The notes under the pieces are model-generated. The model was not told the origin of the DNA and did not search any database. It saw only the letters and a program-made list of their open reading frames with translations. The position numbers and the translations under genes are program-made. From Paraburkholderia ginsengiterrae (GTDB lineage: Bacteria; Pseudomonadota; Gammaproteobacteria; Burkholderiales; Burkholderiaceae), in the NCBI RefSeq assembly GCF_001645125.1, contig NZ_LXKA01000109.1:1-64000 (forward strand): a stretch of 64,000 bases of DNA, read 5' to 3'. Positions 45,513 through 56,400 of the stretch are shown here, piece by piece; position 1 is the first letter of the stretch, and every line of letters begins with the position of its first letter.

Positions 45513-47397
45513 GGAGCTCGTAGAGTTTGTAATCCCCGTCCCAAAAGGGTTAAAACTACTGTCGATTCAACAAGCGCTTATACGCTTTGGCGATAGCGGA
45601 CTGACACGAGATTTTGGTTCGTTTTGCTATCTTAAGCGCGAGCCGCGCGCAATCCGTGCGCCGAATCGAGCAACTCGCGTGGCTTCGGAGACGTTTGTCC
45701 CAGCACGAAGGAAGGTGCTAGCACGCATTATTGAAGAGATGTCAGAGGCTGTCCGGCAGGGTGGGAGCCAAAGAACACAGTACCTGCACGCACAACGATT
45801 CCTCACATTCCTTGCATGGGCAGATGCCGCATACGGTTACGACGTACTGCAGACGTCGGCCACGGCCCGTGACGCGCTTCTGGCCTTCAGTGACGTTTTG
45901 CGCCAGCGGTCGCGGACCGGTGAGCTGGCCGTCTCTACGGCGTCTAACTGTCAGGCGACGGTGAGCAATTTTTTGTGTCTCGTAACAGGCGACACCGCGT
46001 TGTCGGACGAGGTAACACCGATTAAGAAGCGTAGAGCAGGCGTCAATGGAACGCCGCCGCGTTCCGACGAAGCAGTGGGGCGGCAACTCGCTTTGGATAG
46101 GTGTTTATTCGAAGGCCTCCGGGAGGTCGTGCTCCGTGGCTTGCCTTTTCCCTATGCCCTTAACGTTCCCCCATTTGTCGACCAAGGTAACAACACATTG
46201 TGGATATTCCCCACGTCGGGACTTTTCAGGACTGAGTCTGAGGTGGAGAGCCGTCACTACGAAATGAACGCATATGATTTCTCTGCCGGCCGCTTACGGA
46301 CCTACGAAGAGTGCAAGAACCTTTATGCAACTCCCGCTATGGCGAAGTCCTCTGTCGCGGCGGCAAATGAGCGGTTGATGTTAGCGAATGCTGACCATCG
46401 CTGCAGCGCCCGCTTCGCGCTGGCGAAAATATCGATGAACTCATTTATCGATATGTTTCTTGCCAATTCCGGCATGAATTGGGAACAAGTACGTTTGTTG
46501 GAGTGGGCAGGGGAGCTCGCACCCGAGCAAACATCACAGGACTTCTCGCAAATTAAAGCACGCGCCGGAGGAGCAGAGGTCACGTTCTCTTTGACAAACA
46601 CATTTTTGCCGCGGTTTCGCCGCTATCTCGAATTGCGCACATGGATGCTCGAAGGAGACACGACCAATCTTCTCTTCTTCCACGCGGTGAAAATTAATAA
46701 CGGAAGAGGTCACCGGCTGCAAAAACTTCCGCTGGCGAGTCCAGAATTGCTGTATGCACATCGTCGAATTCTGCCGGGTATGACTTTGCTCGGAAGTAGG
46801 GAGTGGCGGTCAACCAAAACAAACTGGCATGTCAACAACTACGGTACTGCTATCGCGGCCGCTGTCGCCCAAAGCACCGTCCGGACAATTGAAACGAAAT
46901 ATGCAGCGGGTACCGACGAACAGATGATTCGTGAGACCGGCGAATTTTTCAGCAAGTTAAGCGGACGGTTGGTGTCGCGGGAGCGGATGGCAAAAGCGAC
47001 CCCGTCGGCCGTGGGTGGCTGCGAGAAATATACAAACCCCCAGCCGTACGGCCCGGACATGCCGTTCGAGCCAAACTGCGCTCAACCGGAGGGATGTCTG
47101 TTTTGCTCAGAGCACGAAGTTGTTGCGGACGAAACAGACGTCCGAAAACTTTTGAGTTTTCGATACTGCATTATGCACACCCGAGCCCTTAGTGGCTCTA
47201 AGCAGGAGTGGCGAGCTATGTATGCGCCAGTCCTCAAGCGCTTAAAGCAACTGCTCGGCCTTATCGCTTCGGTCAGCAAAGAGGCTGAACAGTTGGTCCG
47301 GAGGATAAGAAGAGAGGTGAACAAGCAAGGCAAACTAGACCCCTACTGGGACCTGAAAATGAGCATGCTCGAAGATATTTCGAGGGGCGCGTTATGA
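45460..47397 (+). CDS. Integrase-like protein 2 of the island module (degenerate active site)
   Basis: A 645-residue protein. Its middle holds a recombinase-like pattern with N in place of the first Arg (SGMNWEQVRLLEW), then REWRSTKTNWH and a Tyr at about 481 (TIETKYAAG). A Cys cluster follows (GGCEKY, PNCAQPEGCLFC, with later Cys in FRYCIMH), likely a zinc site. This pattern recalls TnpB-like partners in Tn554-type trios, which act together with a fully catalytic recombinase. It overlaps gene 1 by 53 bp and gene 3 by 4 bp (ATGA). Its codon use is A+T-richer than the host. Confidence 0.75.
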   Translation: MTKRKAATTDGGYDLAHRELVEFVIPVPKGLKLLSIQQALIRFGDSGLTRDFGSFCYLKREPRAIRAPNRATRVASETFVPARRKVLARIIEEMSEAVRQGGSQRTQYLHAQRFLTFLAWADAAYGYDVLQTSATARDALLAFSDVLRQRSRTGELAVSTASNCQATVSNFLCLVTGDTALSDEVTPIKKRRAGVNGTPPRSDEAVGRQLALDRCLFEGLREVVLRGLPFPYALNVPPFVDQGNNTLWIFPTSGLFRTESEVESRHYEMNAYDFSAGRLRTYEECKNLYATPAMAKSSVAAANERLMLANADHRCSARFALAKISMNSFIDMFLANSGMNWEQVRLLEWAGELAPEQTSQDFSQIKARAGGAEVTFSLTNTFLPRFRRYLELRTWMLEGDTTNLLFFHAVKINNGRGHRLQKLPLASPELLYAHRRILPGMTLLGSREWRSTKTNWHVNNYGTAIAAAVAQSTVRTIETKYAAGTDEQMIRETGEFFSKLSGRLVSRERMAKATPSAVGGCEKYTNPQPYGPDMPFEPNCAQPEGCLFCSEHEVVADETDVRKLLSFRYCIMHTRALSGSKQEWRAMYAPVLKRLKQLLGLIASVSKEAEQLVRRIRREVNKQGKLDPYWDLKMSMLEDISRGAL

Positions 47398-49370
47398 CAA
47401 GCGCAATGGCTACAAAGGCAAGGTCTCGGGCGATGACGCCCCCGCAATGGGGGTCTTTGTCTTCTGCCTTTTATCCACCTGATAGCTTCGTGGTAAGTCG
47501 GCACCAGAACGGGGCGCCCCTGTCTTTATATGGTTCGCGCGAATGGGATATGTCTCCGTATGATGGGCGGGGAGTCAGGCGGAACGTCAGTTTCGCTTTC
47601 TGGGGTAAGGGTGACTACGATACGTTGAAGTCGATGCTGGTTGATTCTGCCAAACGATTGATGTTCATTGTGATTTGGCGGCACCCGCATGGTTTCCTCG
47701 CCCCTTCCACTTTATTAAAGTACCACGAGGTCATCCGCGAGATGGTTCGTTTCTGTTTCCACAGGCGCATTTGTCTAGAGGAGTTATTGAGAAGTGCGAA
47801 ATACTCTAGGTCGCTCGTCGTAGAGAAGTATGCGAGCTTCGTAAAGCGCTTTCTCGCGCTAACATCATTACTCCGGAAACAGAAGTCTAGTCAAACCGGG
47901 TTCAGTGTTCCTTCAAATCGGGACCAGGCTCCACTACGTAAGCTAAGCAAAGCGGCCATTGACGGCAGCCTGCAGTACGCACCACTACCCTCTAGAATCT
48001 ACGAAAACCTTCTGAACGGATTGATGGAAGAAATCGAAGAGTTCAAAAAGGTTGAGGACCAAATCATCTCGGCGGTAAGCGCTCTTCGGTCGGAGAGCAT
48101 AAGGGCGGATGCAATTCGGGAGAACAAGAACGTAAAGACTCTTTACGCGCACCGTCTCAGGTTGTGGAGAAAAGGCATCTCTCCTCGCCTAACTGCATAC
48201 CTCACGTCGCGAGGGCTGCGCGTCAGTAGGTACGGTTTGAATTCAGCAATATCGAGATTTCAGCGCATCGCAAAAACCTTCTTGCATGCATTCTCGGGGG
48301 CGCGAGATTCGGAACTGCTTCACGCCCCATTCGCGTGCCATACCACCGTGTTGCTCGATGGAATTGGCTACCACCTATTGCTGTCAACTACCACGAAATT
48401 CGAGAATGGGATACCTGTGTCCGCTTTTTGGGTCACATGTGACTATGCGGAGACTGTCGTCCGAAGCTGTCAAAAGCTTTGCGCGCTCATTTATCAAATT
48501 TCACGCATTCATTTTCCGAGCTTGCCCAAAGAGTTAGTCGAATCTTCTACGCCTTTGTTCCTGAGTACAGGCTATCTATACCGCGACAAGCGCAGAGTCC
48601 CACGGCGCCGAAATCGGCCCGGAGAGACGCGGCTCGCACTAACGCCGGAGATTTTCAGTAGCTTCGACCTGTACATAAGAGACGAAGATATTAAGGAGCT
48701 GGAGGAGATTGACGTCAATCGCGCTTGGCGAAGCGAAAAGAGATTTAAGGTTGGAAGCTTTTGGCAAGTCCAAAATCACCAACTGAGGCGCTCGCTTGCC
48801 CTGTACGCAAAAGCGGCAGGAATTATTCAATCAACCTCACTTCGCAGGGTGCTCAAACATATCAGTGTGGGCATGAGCGACTATTACGCCCGGGGCAGCG
48901 AAAGTGCAAAAAACATCCTCGAGGATGACCCATACCATATGTGCAACGTGTACCAATCGAATGAAGCTGATGCGGAGGCGTTGCTATTTCTACGCGATTT
49001 AGTACAGTCTAATGACGAGTGGTCTGGACCCCTCGCGACATTTGTTGACCGGCATATTCGCACCGATAGCATTGTAATAGTGAAGAGTCGGGCTGAAATG
49101 ACGTCACGCGTTAAGAGGGGGCTGATGGCTTATCAAGATACGTACCTTGGCGGGTGCGGTAAGCGAGGCCATTGCGAAAAGCGAGCAATGAGGTCCCTTG
49201 TGGAATGCCTTGATTGCAACAAGAGCGGGATTAACAAGAGAAAGCTCGACCGTGCGATAGCGGCGCAGACCAATATTGTTGCCAGGCTGCCCGCGGGTAC
49301 GATGGAGCGCAGGGCCGAAGAGGAAGACTTGCGCGCCCTTACGGCGTATCGGGCAAAAAACTTCAACTAA
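47394..49370 (+). CDS. Tyrosine recombinase 3 of the island module
   Basis: A 658-residue protein with a full tyrosine-recombinase set: R304 (SGARDSELL), H462-Q-L-R465 (NHQLRRSLALYA), H489 (LKHISVGMS) and Y497 or Y498 (DYYARGS). A C-terminal Cys cluster (CGKRGHCEKRAMRSLVECLDC in part) suggests a zinc-binding tail. It is the most complete of the three recombinases. Translation is coupled to gene 2 by an ATGA overlap. Confidence 0.83.
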   Translation: MTSAMATKARSRAMTPPQWGSLSSAFYPPDSFVVSRHQNGAPLSLYGSREWDMSPYDGRGVRRNVSFAFWGKGDYDTLKSMLVDSAKRLMFIVIWRHPHGFLAPSTLLKYHEVIREMVRFCFHRRICLEELLRSAKYSRSLVVEKYASFVKRFLALTSLLRKQKSSQTGFSVPSNRDQAPLRKLSKAAIDGSLQYAPLPSRIYENLLNGLMEEIEEFKKVEDQIISAVSALRSESIRADAIRENKNVKTLYAHRLRLWRKGISPRLTAYLTSRGLRVSRYGLNSAISRFQRIAKTFLHAFSGARDSELLHAPFACHTTVLLDGIGYHLLLSTTTKFENGIPVSAFWVTCDYAETVVRSCQKLCALIYQISRIHFPSLPKELVESSTPLFLSTGYLYRDKRRVPRRRNRPGETRLALTPEIFSSFDLYIRDEDIKELEEIDVNRAWRSEKRFKVGSFWQVQNHQLRRSLALYAKAAGIIQSTSLRRVLKHISVGMSDYYARGSESAKNILEDDPYHMCNVYQSNEADAEALLFLRDLVQSNDEWSGPLATFVDRHIRTDSIVIVKSRAEMTSRVKRGLMAYQDTYLGGCGKRGHCEKRAMRSLVECLDCNKSGINKRKLDRAIAAQTNIVARLPAGTMERRAEEEDLRALTAYRAKNFN

Positions 49371-49383
49371 CGGAGCGCACGAG

Positions 49384-49812
49384 ATGAATGCGATTGAAGA
49401 GTACGATGCCGCACTTGAGCGCCTCCGGTCAGGCGACACCATTCGGGTACCCGTCGGAACCCGAATAACGAATGATGCAGTATCGACCGAGGCTGGACGT
49501 GGAAAAGGCAGCATCAAGAAGAACCGCAAAGGCTTTGATGACCTAATTCGTCGAATCAAGGAGGCTACGCAAGAGCAAAAGGCAAACTCTCAGGTCAATG
49601 TCGAAACCGATGTCAGCAAGCACAATACTGCTAGCAATCAATATTTCAGAATGTATCAGGAATCACTGGCAAGAGAGCTGTCACTCCTCTACGAGAATCA
49701 GAATCTCAAAGAGGAGCGTGTCAAATTGAAAAGCACTATCGAGAAGTTGAACGCGGACTTAGCGGAGCTGAAGCGGTCGAAAGCTCCTTCAAAGTTGCAT
49801 CGAGTCCGCTAG
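49384..49812 (+). CDS. Small HTH/coiled-coil accessory protein of the recombinase module
   Basis: A 142-residue protein. An HTH-like part (RITNDAVSTEAGRGKGSIKK, about 28-47) is followed by a long coiled coil (about 95-135, with NQNLKEERVKLKSTIEKLN). Size, order and layout match TnpC of Tn554, a small accessory factor of recombinase trios. Its ATG follows GGAG, 13 bp after gene 3. It ends the four-gene module and is convergent with the island gloA. Confidence 0.7.
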   Translation: MNAIEEYDAALERLRSGDTIRVPVGTRITNDAVSTEAGRGKGSIKKNRKGFDDLIRRIKEATQEQKANSQVNVETDVSKHNTASNQYFRMYQESLARELSLLYENQNLKEERVKLKSTIEKLNADLAELKRSKAPSKLHRVR

Positions 49813-49852
49813 TCACAGCTCGCTCGCGTTCGATGGCCGATGTCGCGCAGTT

Positions 49853-50248
49853 TTAGTCGACCCGGCCTTTCTTCTGAATAAATTCAATTTTGTAGCCATC
49901 AGGGTCGGCGACAAACGCGATGACGGTCGTGCCATGCTTCATCGGGCCGGCCTCGCGCGTCACGACTCCACCTTTCGCTTTGACCGCAGCGCACGTCGCA
50001 TAAGCGTCATCTACCTCCAGTGCGATGTGGCCATACCCATCGCCCAGGTTGTAGCCTGGCGTATCCCAATTGTGGGTCAGTTCGATGACCGCCCCTTGCT
50101 CTTCCGACTGATAGCCGACGAACGCGAGCGTGAAGCGGCCGTCTGGATATTCGTGTCGACGAAGGAGCTTCATCCCGAGGACGTTGGTGTAGAAATCAAT
50201 CGATTTGTCGAGGTCGCCGACTCGGAGCATTGTGTGCAAGAGGCGCAT
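49853..50248 (-). CDS. gloA: Lactoylglutathione lyase (glyoxalase I), island-borne intact copy
   Basis: A 131-residue complete GloA. Metal ligands by family position: H5 (LLHTML), E56 (AVIELTHNW), H74 (YGHIAL) and the Glu of DGYKIEFIQ, which the cut host copy lacks. It detoxifies methylglyoxal with glutathione. At the DNA level it differs widely from the host gloA fragment, so it is not a simple duplication. The ATG at 50248 follows GGAGA; a longer start at 50287 is open. It lies inside the island, facing the recombinase module, and probably restores the function lost by insertion. Confidence 0.92.
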   Translation of the reverse strand: MRLLHTMLRVGDLDKSIDFYTNVLGMKLLRRHEYPDGRFTLAFVGYQSEEQGAVIELTHNWDTPGYNLGDGYGHIALEVDDAYATCAAVKAKGGVVTREAGPMKHGTTVIAFVADPDGYKIEFIQKKGRVD

Positions 50249-50422
50249 GGCTTCTCCAGTGGGTAGATTGCGGGATTTTGTGCTCACTTATTGTAAGTTA
50301 ATCAAGCGCTGCGCGCTTGTCGGTAGTCGGCGCAGCCTTGGCTTCCCGACGTTGTTAGCCTGACGTGGGTGACTCGCTGACGCCGCCGTTCGGCACACCG
50401 GCGGTTCGTGCTCCGTCAGTCG

Positions 50423-50441
50423 TATAAGATGTTACGTAACA
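50423..50441 (+). promoter_or_regulatory. Candidate promoter with palindromic operator for the nuclease/SIR2 pair
   Basis: TATAAG at 50423-50428 is a good -10. A perfect palindrome TGTTACGTAACA at 50430-50441 covers the expected start of transcription. A repressor bound there would block the pair. No clear -35 is seen. Confidence 0.45.
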
Positions 50442-50468
50442 GTAAACACCAAATTCGCATTTTCCCAA

Positions 50469-53400
50469 ATGAGCGAACGACCAGTCTATCCCGAGATTTC
50501 TCCGAGCCCCAACCGTGGGGACCCTCCCGACTTCTGGCGGATGGAGTGGAAGCAATTCGAAGAGCTCACCTGCGCGTTATTGGAGGAGGAGCCGGGCGTC
50601 GAAACCGCCGACCTTTTCCACGATGACGGCCAGCAGCAATTTGGAGTCGATGTTCTAGCTAATCTGTCGATGGAGGTCGACGTAATCGTTGCTTCGTGCA
50701 AGTGCTATGAAGTCATCACGCCTGGGCAGGTCGTCAAATGGTCAGATGCCTTTTTGGACAATTTCGACTCTTACTGGAAAGCCCGCCACGTTCGGAGATT
50801 TATTTTGGCCGTCGCGTCGTCCGTTAACGGGCAGAAAGTCTCTGATGAGATTCTTAGACAAAAATCCCGTTTCCGTGCGATAGGGGTTGAATATTCAGTT
50901 TGGGGGCCACGCCAGTTCCAAGCGAAACTAAGGCCTCATCGAGCGATTGTCGGGCAGTATCTCGATGCCTTCTGGGTAACGCGAATATGCGGGGATGTCC
51001 CGGTAGGGGCGGGAGCAGTTGCGCCGAGCATGAACGCAGTCCTCGACCATTTTACGAATCAAGTTTCGCCGCTTCTTGCCGCCCTTTCCGGGGAAACGGA
51101 CGCTCGCCTTGAGCAACTTCGACAGCGCCTTCGGGAAGAGCTGCCTGGCCCGATTGAATTTGAGCTCAACGCGATGCGGGCTGCTCCGCATTGGCATCAG
51201 CTGACGGCAAATGTGCGGAGTAAGTGCATCCGATACCTTGCATCCGCCAAGCTTCAAAACGGGGACATTGATGGTGCGACACTGTTGGCTGACGAAGCAG
51301 ACGCCGTTTCTACGGATGGGGCCACGACATTCAGGGCGTTACTGCTCGCCCGCCAAGGAGACCACGCTGGGGCGCTGTTGAGGCTAGCGACAGCCACTGA
51401 GTCCTCCGCCCTCGAACTCAGAGCTGCCCTGCTGATAGAAAACGGGAAGCTTGACGACGCCGAACAACTGATAGCTGCGTTGACCAAAGGGGCGTCGGAA
51501 CCATCAGTGGAGTGCTTAAGGCTCAAGGCTTTCATACTACTGTTCCGACACAACCGGGAGGAAGCGCTTGATGAGATTCAGCGCGCCGAAGCGAGAGCGC
51601 CAAAGTGGTTCGCTATTAGGCGAGCCGGAGCCGTCATTCGGTACGCATGCGCCTTGTCGAATTCGGTCGGCCCGGAACATTTTGCGAACCCCTCTCCAGT
51701 TGCCCTTGAACTGGTGCGGGAGGATGACGTCAGTCAAGCGCGCCTCAAAGAAGCTTTATCGATATTTGAGAAGCTGGCGAACGAGCGCGATGCCACGTCG
51801 AAGGTCACATTTGATGACGATGTCTGGGCACTTGCTTGCGAATGCAATCTCTTGGATGGCTCGGGCGCTGCGCAGCAACGATGTGACAAGATGCTCGGCG
51901 CGGCACCCCAATTTCCAGCCGCGATTAGCTGGGCACTGGCAAGGGGGCTCACATTTGATAGGGCGCGCAGCATAGCCGCTCTTGAAAAGGTCATAGCGTC
52001 GTCTGGAATCACCGCCGGGCATGTGCTGGCTTGCAGTTGGCTCCTTTCGCTTGACGGTCGGGAGGCAGACGCAAAATCTCTTGTTGAGAAGAGCGAAACT
52101 TTATTCCGTGATGAGGGGCAACACGATGCGTACGAAGCACGTCTTGCGTCCATCCTTGACAGTCGTGGCGATGACATTGCGAATGTCATCAGCTCCCCTG
52201 AAAAACGAATGTTCGCTCTTCTCGCGGACACCTTCGAGCGCCCTCAATGGGAGCGGGTCGAACAACTCTTCGCAGAACTAGCGACGGAGCGGCCGCAATC
52301 GACTGCTTTGTTGGCTGCAGCTGCCAGGCTGGCAACTGGGGGCCAATGGGAGTTTCTTGCGAAGAATATTGAAATCATTTTGCGGTTTGAAACGGCGTCC
52401 GCAGTCGAAATCGCGGTACACGCAGCCTACAACGGGAGCTGCCCCAAACTCGCGCTCGAAGTGCTCGCTGCAAATCGGAATGCTTTCCCTCACCAAATGC
52501 CTCCGCGAAACGTTCGGCTCATCGAAGTTCACGCCCTGGCAGCTGAAGGCGACCACAGAACGGCTCTAAACGCTGCGGAGCGACTTGCGTTGGAGTTTGG
52601 TGGCCCACAAGAGCGGCAACTTACTGCCGATATTCGTATTGGATTTGGCGACGTGCGAGGTGCGTTGCCTATCATACGGGCCGGACTGGCGGACCGAGCC
52701 TTCGCGCCGGCGGATGCATTGCGGTTTGCTCAAGTAGCTGAATTGGAGGACGAGGAACTTGCGCGGAAGCTTTGGCAGCATGCCCATGCGCAAGGCATAC
52801 CGGTCGAACTCGCCCTAGTTGCGCACAGGCAGGCGTTGCGCTTGGGCCTCGAAAAGGAAGCAAATGTTTTCGTACCTACCCTTGCGAAGCTCGCTGGTAC
52901 AGTCGGGAGCGGGGCATTCGTCCTGACACTTGAGGAGTTCAAGGAGCGTATTGCAGCATGGAACCAAGACCGCGCTAGTTTCCTGGAGTCGTACCTGAAC
53001 GGAGCGGCCCCTTTCCACGTAATCTCACAGGTAGCCAATCTTAGCTTTGGCGAGCACTATTTGCTTGCACCATCGCCAACTTTAGGCCGTGTCAATGCGC
53101 ATGGACTGCCGTTGTTGATTCGACATGGAGCTCGGGCCCTCGAATTCGAAACCGGTATTCCTCTTGGCGCATGGCAGTTGCACGCTGATGTCTCGTCACT
53201 GCTCCTCGCAAGTCAACTGGGTATCCTCGAATCAATTGAGGCGAGTGTTGCTGCGGTTTTCGTGCCACGCAGTATTCAGCGGCAGCTGTTCGAGATGCGG
53301 TCGGCCCTTGGTCATCCCCAGCCGAAGAGACTCGCGATTGAACTGGCAATAGATGCGTCGATTCGGGAGGGGAGGGTCCAGGTGTACAAATTAACAGGTG

Positions 53401-56400
53401 CGCCTACCGGGACAGCCGTAGAGAGCGGTAACTCATCCGCGTTCTGGATACTGGAGACGCAAGGCGAGCGCGCGGACACCGATTCAGTCGGAGGTCAACG
53501 TACTACGCTTCGTGGTGTCGTGGAGGGTATGCGTCAACACGGAAAGATTACGGAAAGCTCATACTCGGAGGCCAACGAAAGACTGAGTTTTGCTGACGAA
53601 AACGGTGAATCCACACTCCCCCTAGGCGCCCGAGTGTTGTTTCGGGGCACTAGTCTCGAACTCGTTGTCGCAGCCTGCACACTCGACGCCGTTCTAGAAA
53701 CGTATGTCGTGCTGGTTGAGGAAGAGTTTGCAGCGTTTTGTGCATTGGAGACCGCGCAGGAACAGGCGAGGCAGCGCTCAATTGTGGTCCTCGATGAGGT
53801 CCGAAATCACATCGCGGGGGAAATCCTCAGCGGCGCTTACCGAACATTGGCGGTGGCCGATGTTGACAGCACTGAACGTGACGATGCTGATGCGAGCGCG
53901 TCCATGGAAAATCTGACGTCGATGCTCGGCCTAAGGGAGTTACTTGGGGCTCTTCCATCGACGAACGCCGTCTTTTTATGTGATGACCGGTATATAACAG
54001 GACATCCTGGATTTGGCCCCGCGCCACTCGTTGGGATATTTGAAGTGCTGAGCGCGTTGAGAAGGGCGCGGAAGCTTTCTGACGCTGAGTACTTTGAAAA
54101 GTTGTTGCAGCTTCGACAGGCCAGCGCATTGTTTCTTCCGATGAGCCCGGAAGAAGTGCTTTTTCATCTAAGTCGCGCGCCCATTAAAGATGGTTCCGTA
54201 GTAGAAACGTCCGCGCTTGCTGTCCTTCGACAGTATATGGCTCGCGTCGCGCTGCTCGAAAAGCATTTGAAAATTGGCGACTATCCGGTGCAGACCACCG
54301 AGCGGCCGGACGAGACGAGCGTTTTGCTATCGGCCCGCCGGCTCAACGATGATTGCATCACCTCTGTGTGGATGTCGTCGGTAGACACTGACGAGCAGTG
54401 CGCCGCGAAGGCTACCTGGATTTGGTCATCCTTGCGAGCAGAGCGTCATCTGGGCTTGCATCCAGCTATCAGGAACGATATCGATTCGGTAAGAACTTTC
54501 GCTGCGGTGAATATCTGCTCGGTCGTCGCCATACTGTTTCAGATGGTGACGGGAAAAGCAGAGAGCCGAAAGGGAGCGTTCTCGAGATGGTTGAGTGCTG
54601 TCGTCATCAAACATCGCCTGGATATCGACGCTGAACTTACGGACCGCATCGCTAGCCAACTGATTTATTTCACGGAGAACCTCTTTACCCCTAGCCCGGG
54701 TGAGCAACCGAAGTCATATTCCGATGCGACTATCGCGGCTTATTTGAGGAAGGCGGTCGACGAATTCCCACCCCAAATCCGGGAGCGCTTGCAGGCCAAC
54801 GAGGATGTTCGGCGACGTCTGAAGACCCATACCATCACCGTTGTCACCTTGGGAGCACTTCAGCTTCGTCGTGAGAAGTTTCTACTGGGAGTTCGGAAGG
54901 CACTGAGGCATGGCAAGTCTAAAATTAAGGCAGACGACAGTAAGAAGAGGGTGACGTTTGAGCGTATCGAGGACGGCCAAGATATCTATATTGGGTATGA
55001 CGGGCAGCGAATCCGTATCTGCGACCCTTGGTTCCCTCTTCTTGCTCTCACAGACCTTGCAGAGGTCAAGCACATTTTGACCGCCCGCAGGGAACTGTTC
55101 GATTGTGCCCGGCCGGAGCTCGAGCAAGTGATTGATGAAATTCTTGGACTCGGAACCCCGGGGCAACGATTTGATGCAGCGGACAGTTTGAGAAGGAAAA
55201 CCGTTGCACAAGCGTACGCTGATATTGAGGCACAACTTCGCGAACATGGCAGTCTGCCACTCGAACATTGCGTGACACCTAGTCCGCAGGACGTATATCG
55301 CCACCTTCACCTCGAGGCAAGTACTGCCAAGCCATTTGAACAACGCTGGGATGCTGCGGCGAAGTCGCTAGTTGAGGAAGTAGGGTGCGGGGAAGCCTTT
55401 TTACGGTTAGCTAGCCTGCCGATTCCACTCCCTCCGTCGTTTGTCGAGCGGTTCATGGCGAGTTCGAGCGAGGATAAGACATCGCTTTGGACTGAAGTGA
55501 TAGCTTGCGGGAGGCAGTCGCCTGTGCATTTCTTCCACGCGCTGAGCCTTCTTGGAGGCGACTGCAACCAAGAGTTATCTCTGGGGGACCATGCCAGCTT
55601 TGCGAGTGACGTACTGGACCGCTGGACCGACCTGTCGGATGCGTTCGGCGCTGTGCTCTCATGGGTCGATTCGCAAGCCTATCAAACTGACGGATGGAGT
55701 GACTGGTCGGTTTCCGAGCAATTGCTCACCGTGTGGTATCACTCTGCGAGATTGTTGAGTCTCTTAAATCGCTCGCCAGGTTCGGAGAAGCGAATTTCAC
55801 AATACTTCAAAGGCGCTAAGTCTGGCACTTCTTCGGATGGTGCATTCGGCGGGCTCGGGCGTTCGAGAGATTGTGCAGCGCCTAGCGCGTATGTTGGTGT
55901 GGTCTTCCTATATAGCGGTCTGAACTACGTCGTAGCATCAAGCGGTACCGCAAGCATCCTCAGTTCGTCCGAATGGGACCAGGCCGGAGCGCTCATGCGT
56001 GTCTCTGACGTTACAAACCCGTGGCTGCTAGCGAGCAGGGAATCGGCTGGAAATTTGCTTGCTACCTTCTTGCGTGTCAGCCGTCCGGTTCTTCCAGATA
56101 GTGTTGTCGTCAAGGAGGAGAAAATATTCGACTTTGAGGATGGTTTGTTGAGTTCCTTGGAGGCCGAACGTGCCACGCCGTTGCATTGGATTCACCTTTT
56201 CGCACTTTCCAGAATGGGACTGACGGTTGCGAACTACGCTCGAGCTACACACCTTGTGACGAGGGCAAATCTTGTTGGTCTTGCCAGCGCAAGTGGTCAA
56301 GAACTCTTGAGTTGGCGAGCCGCCGCAGGCTGTGTATCGCTATTTGGCGACGATTCTGCACGAGCGAAGGCTGAGAAGGGGCTCATCGAGTTGGCATCTG

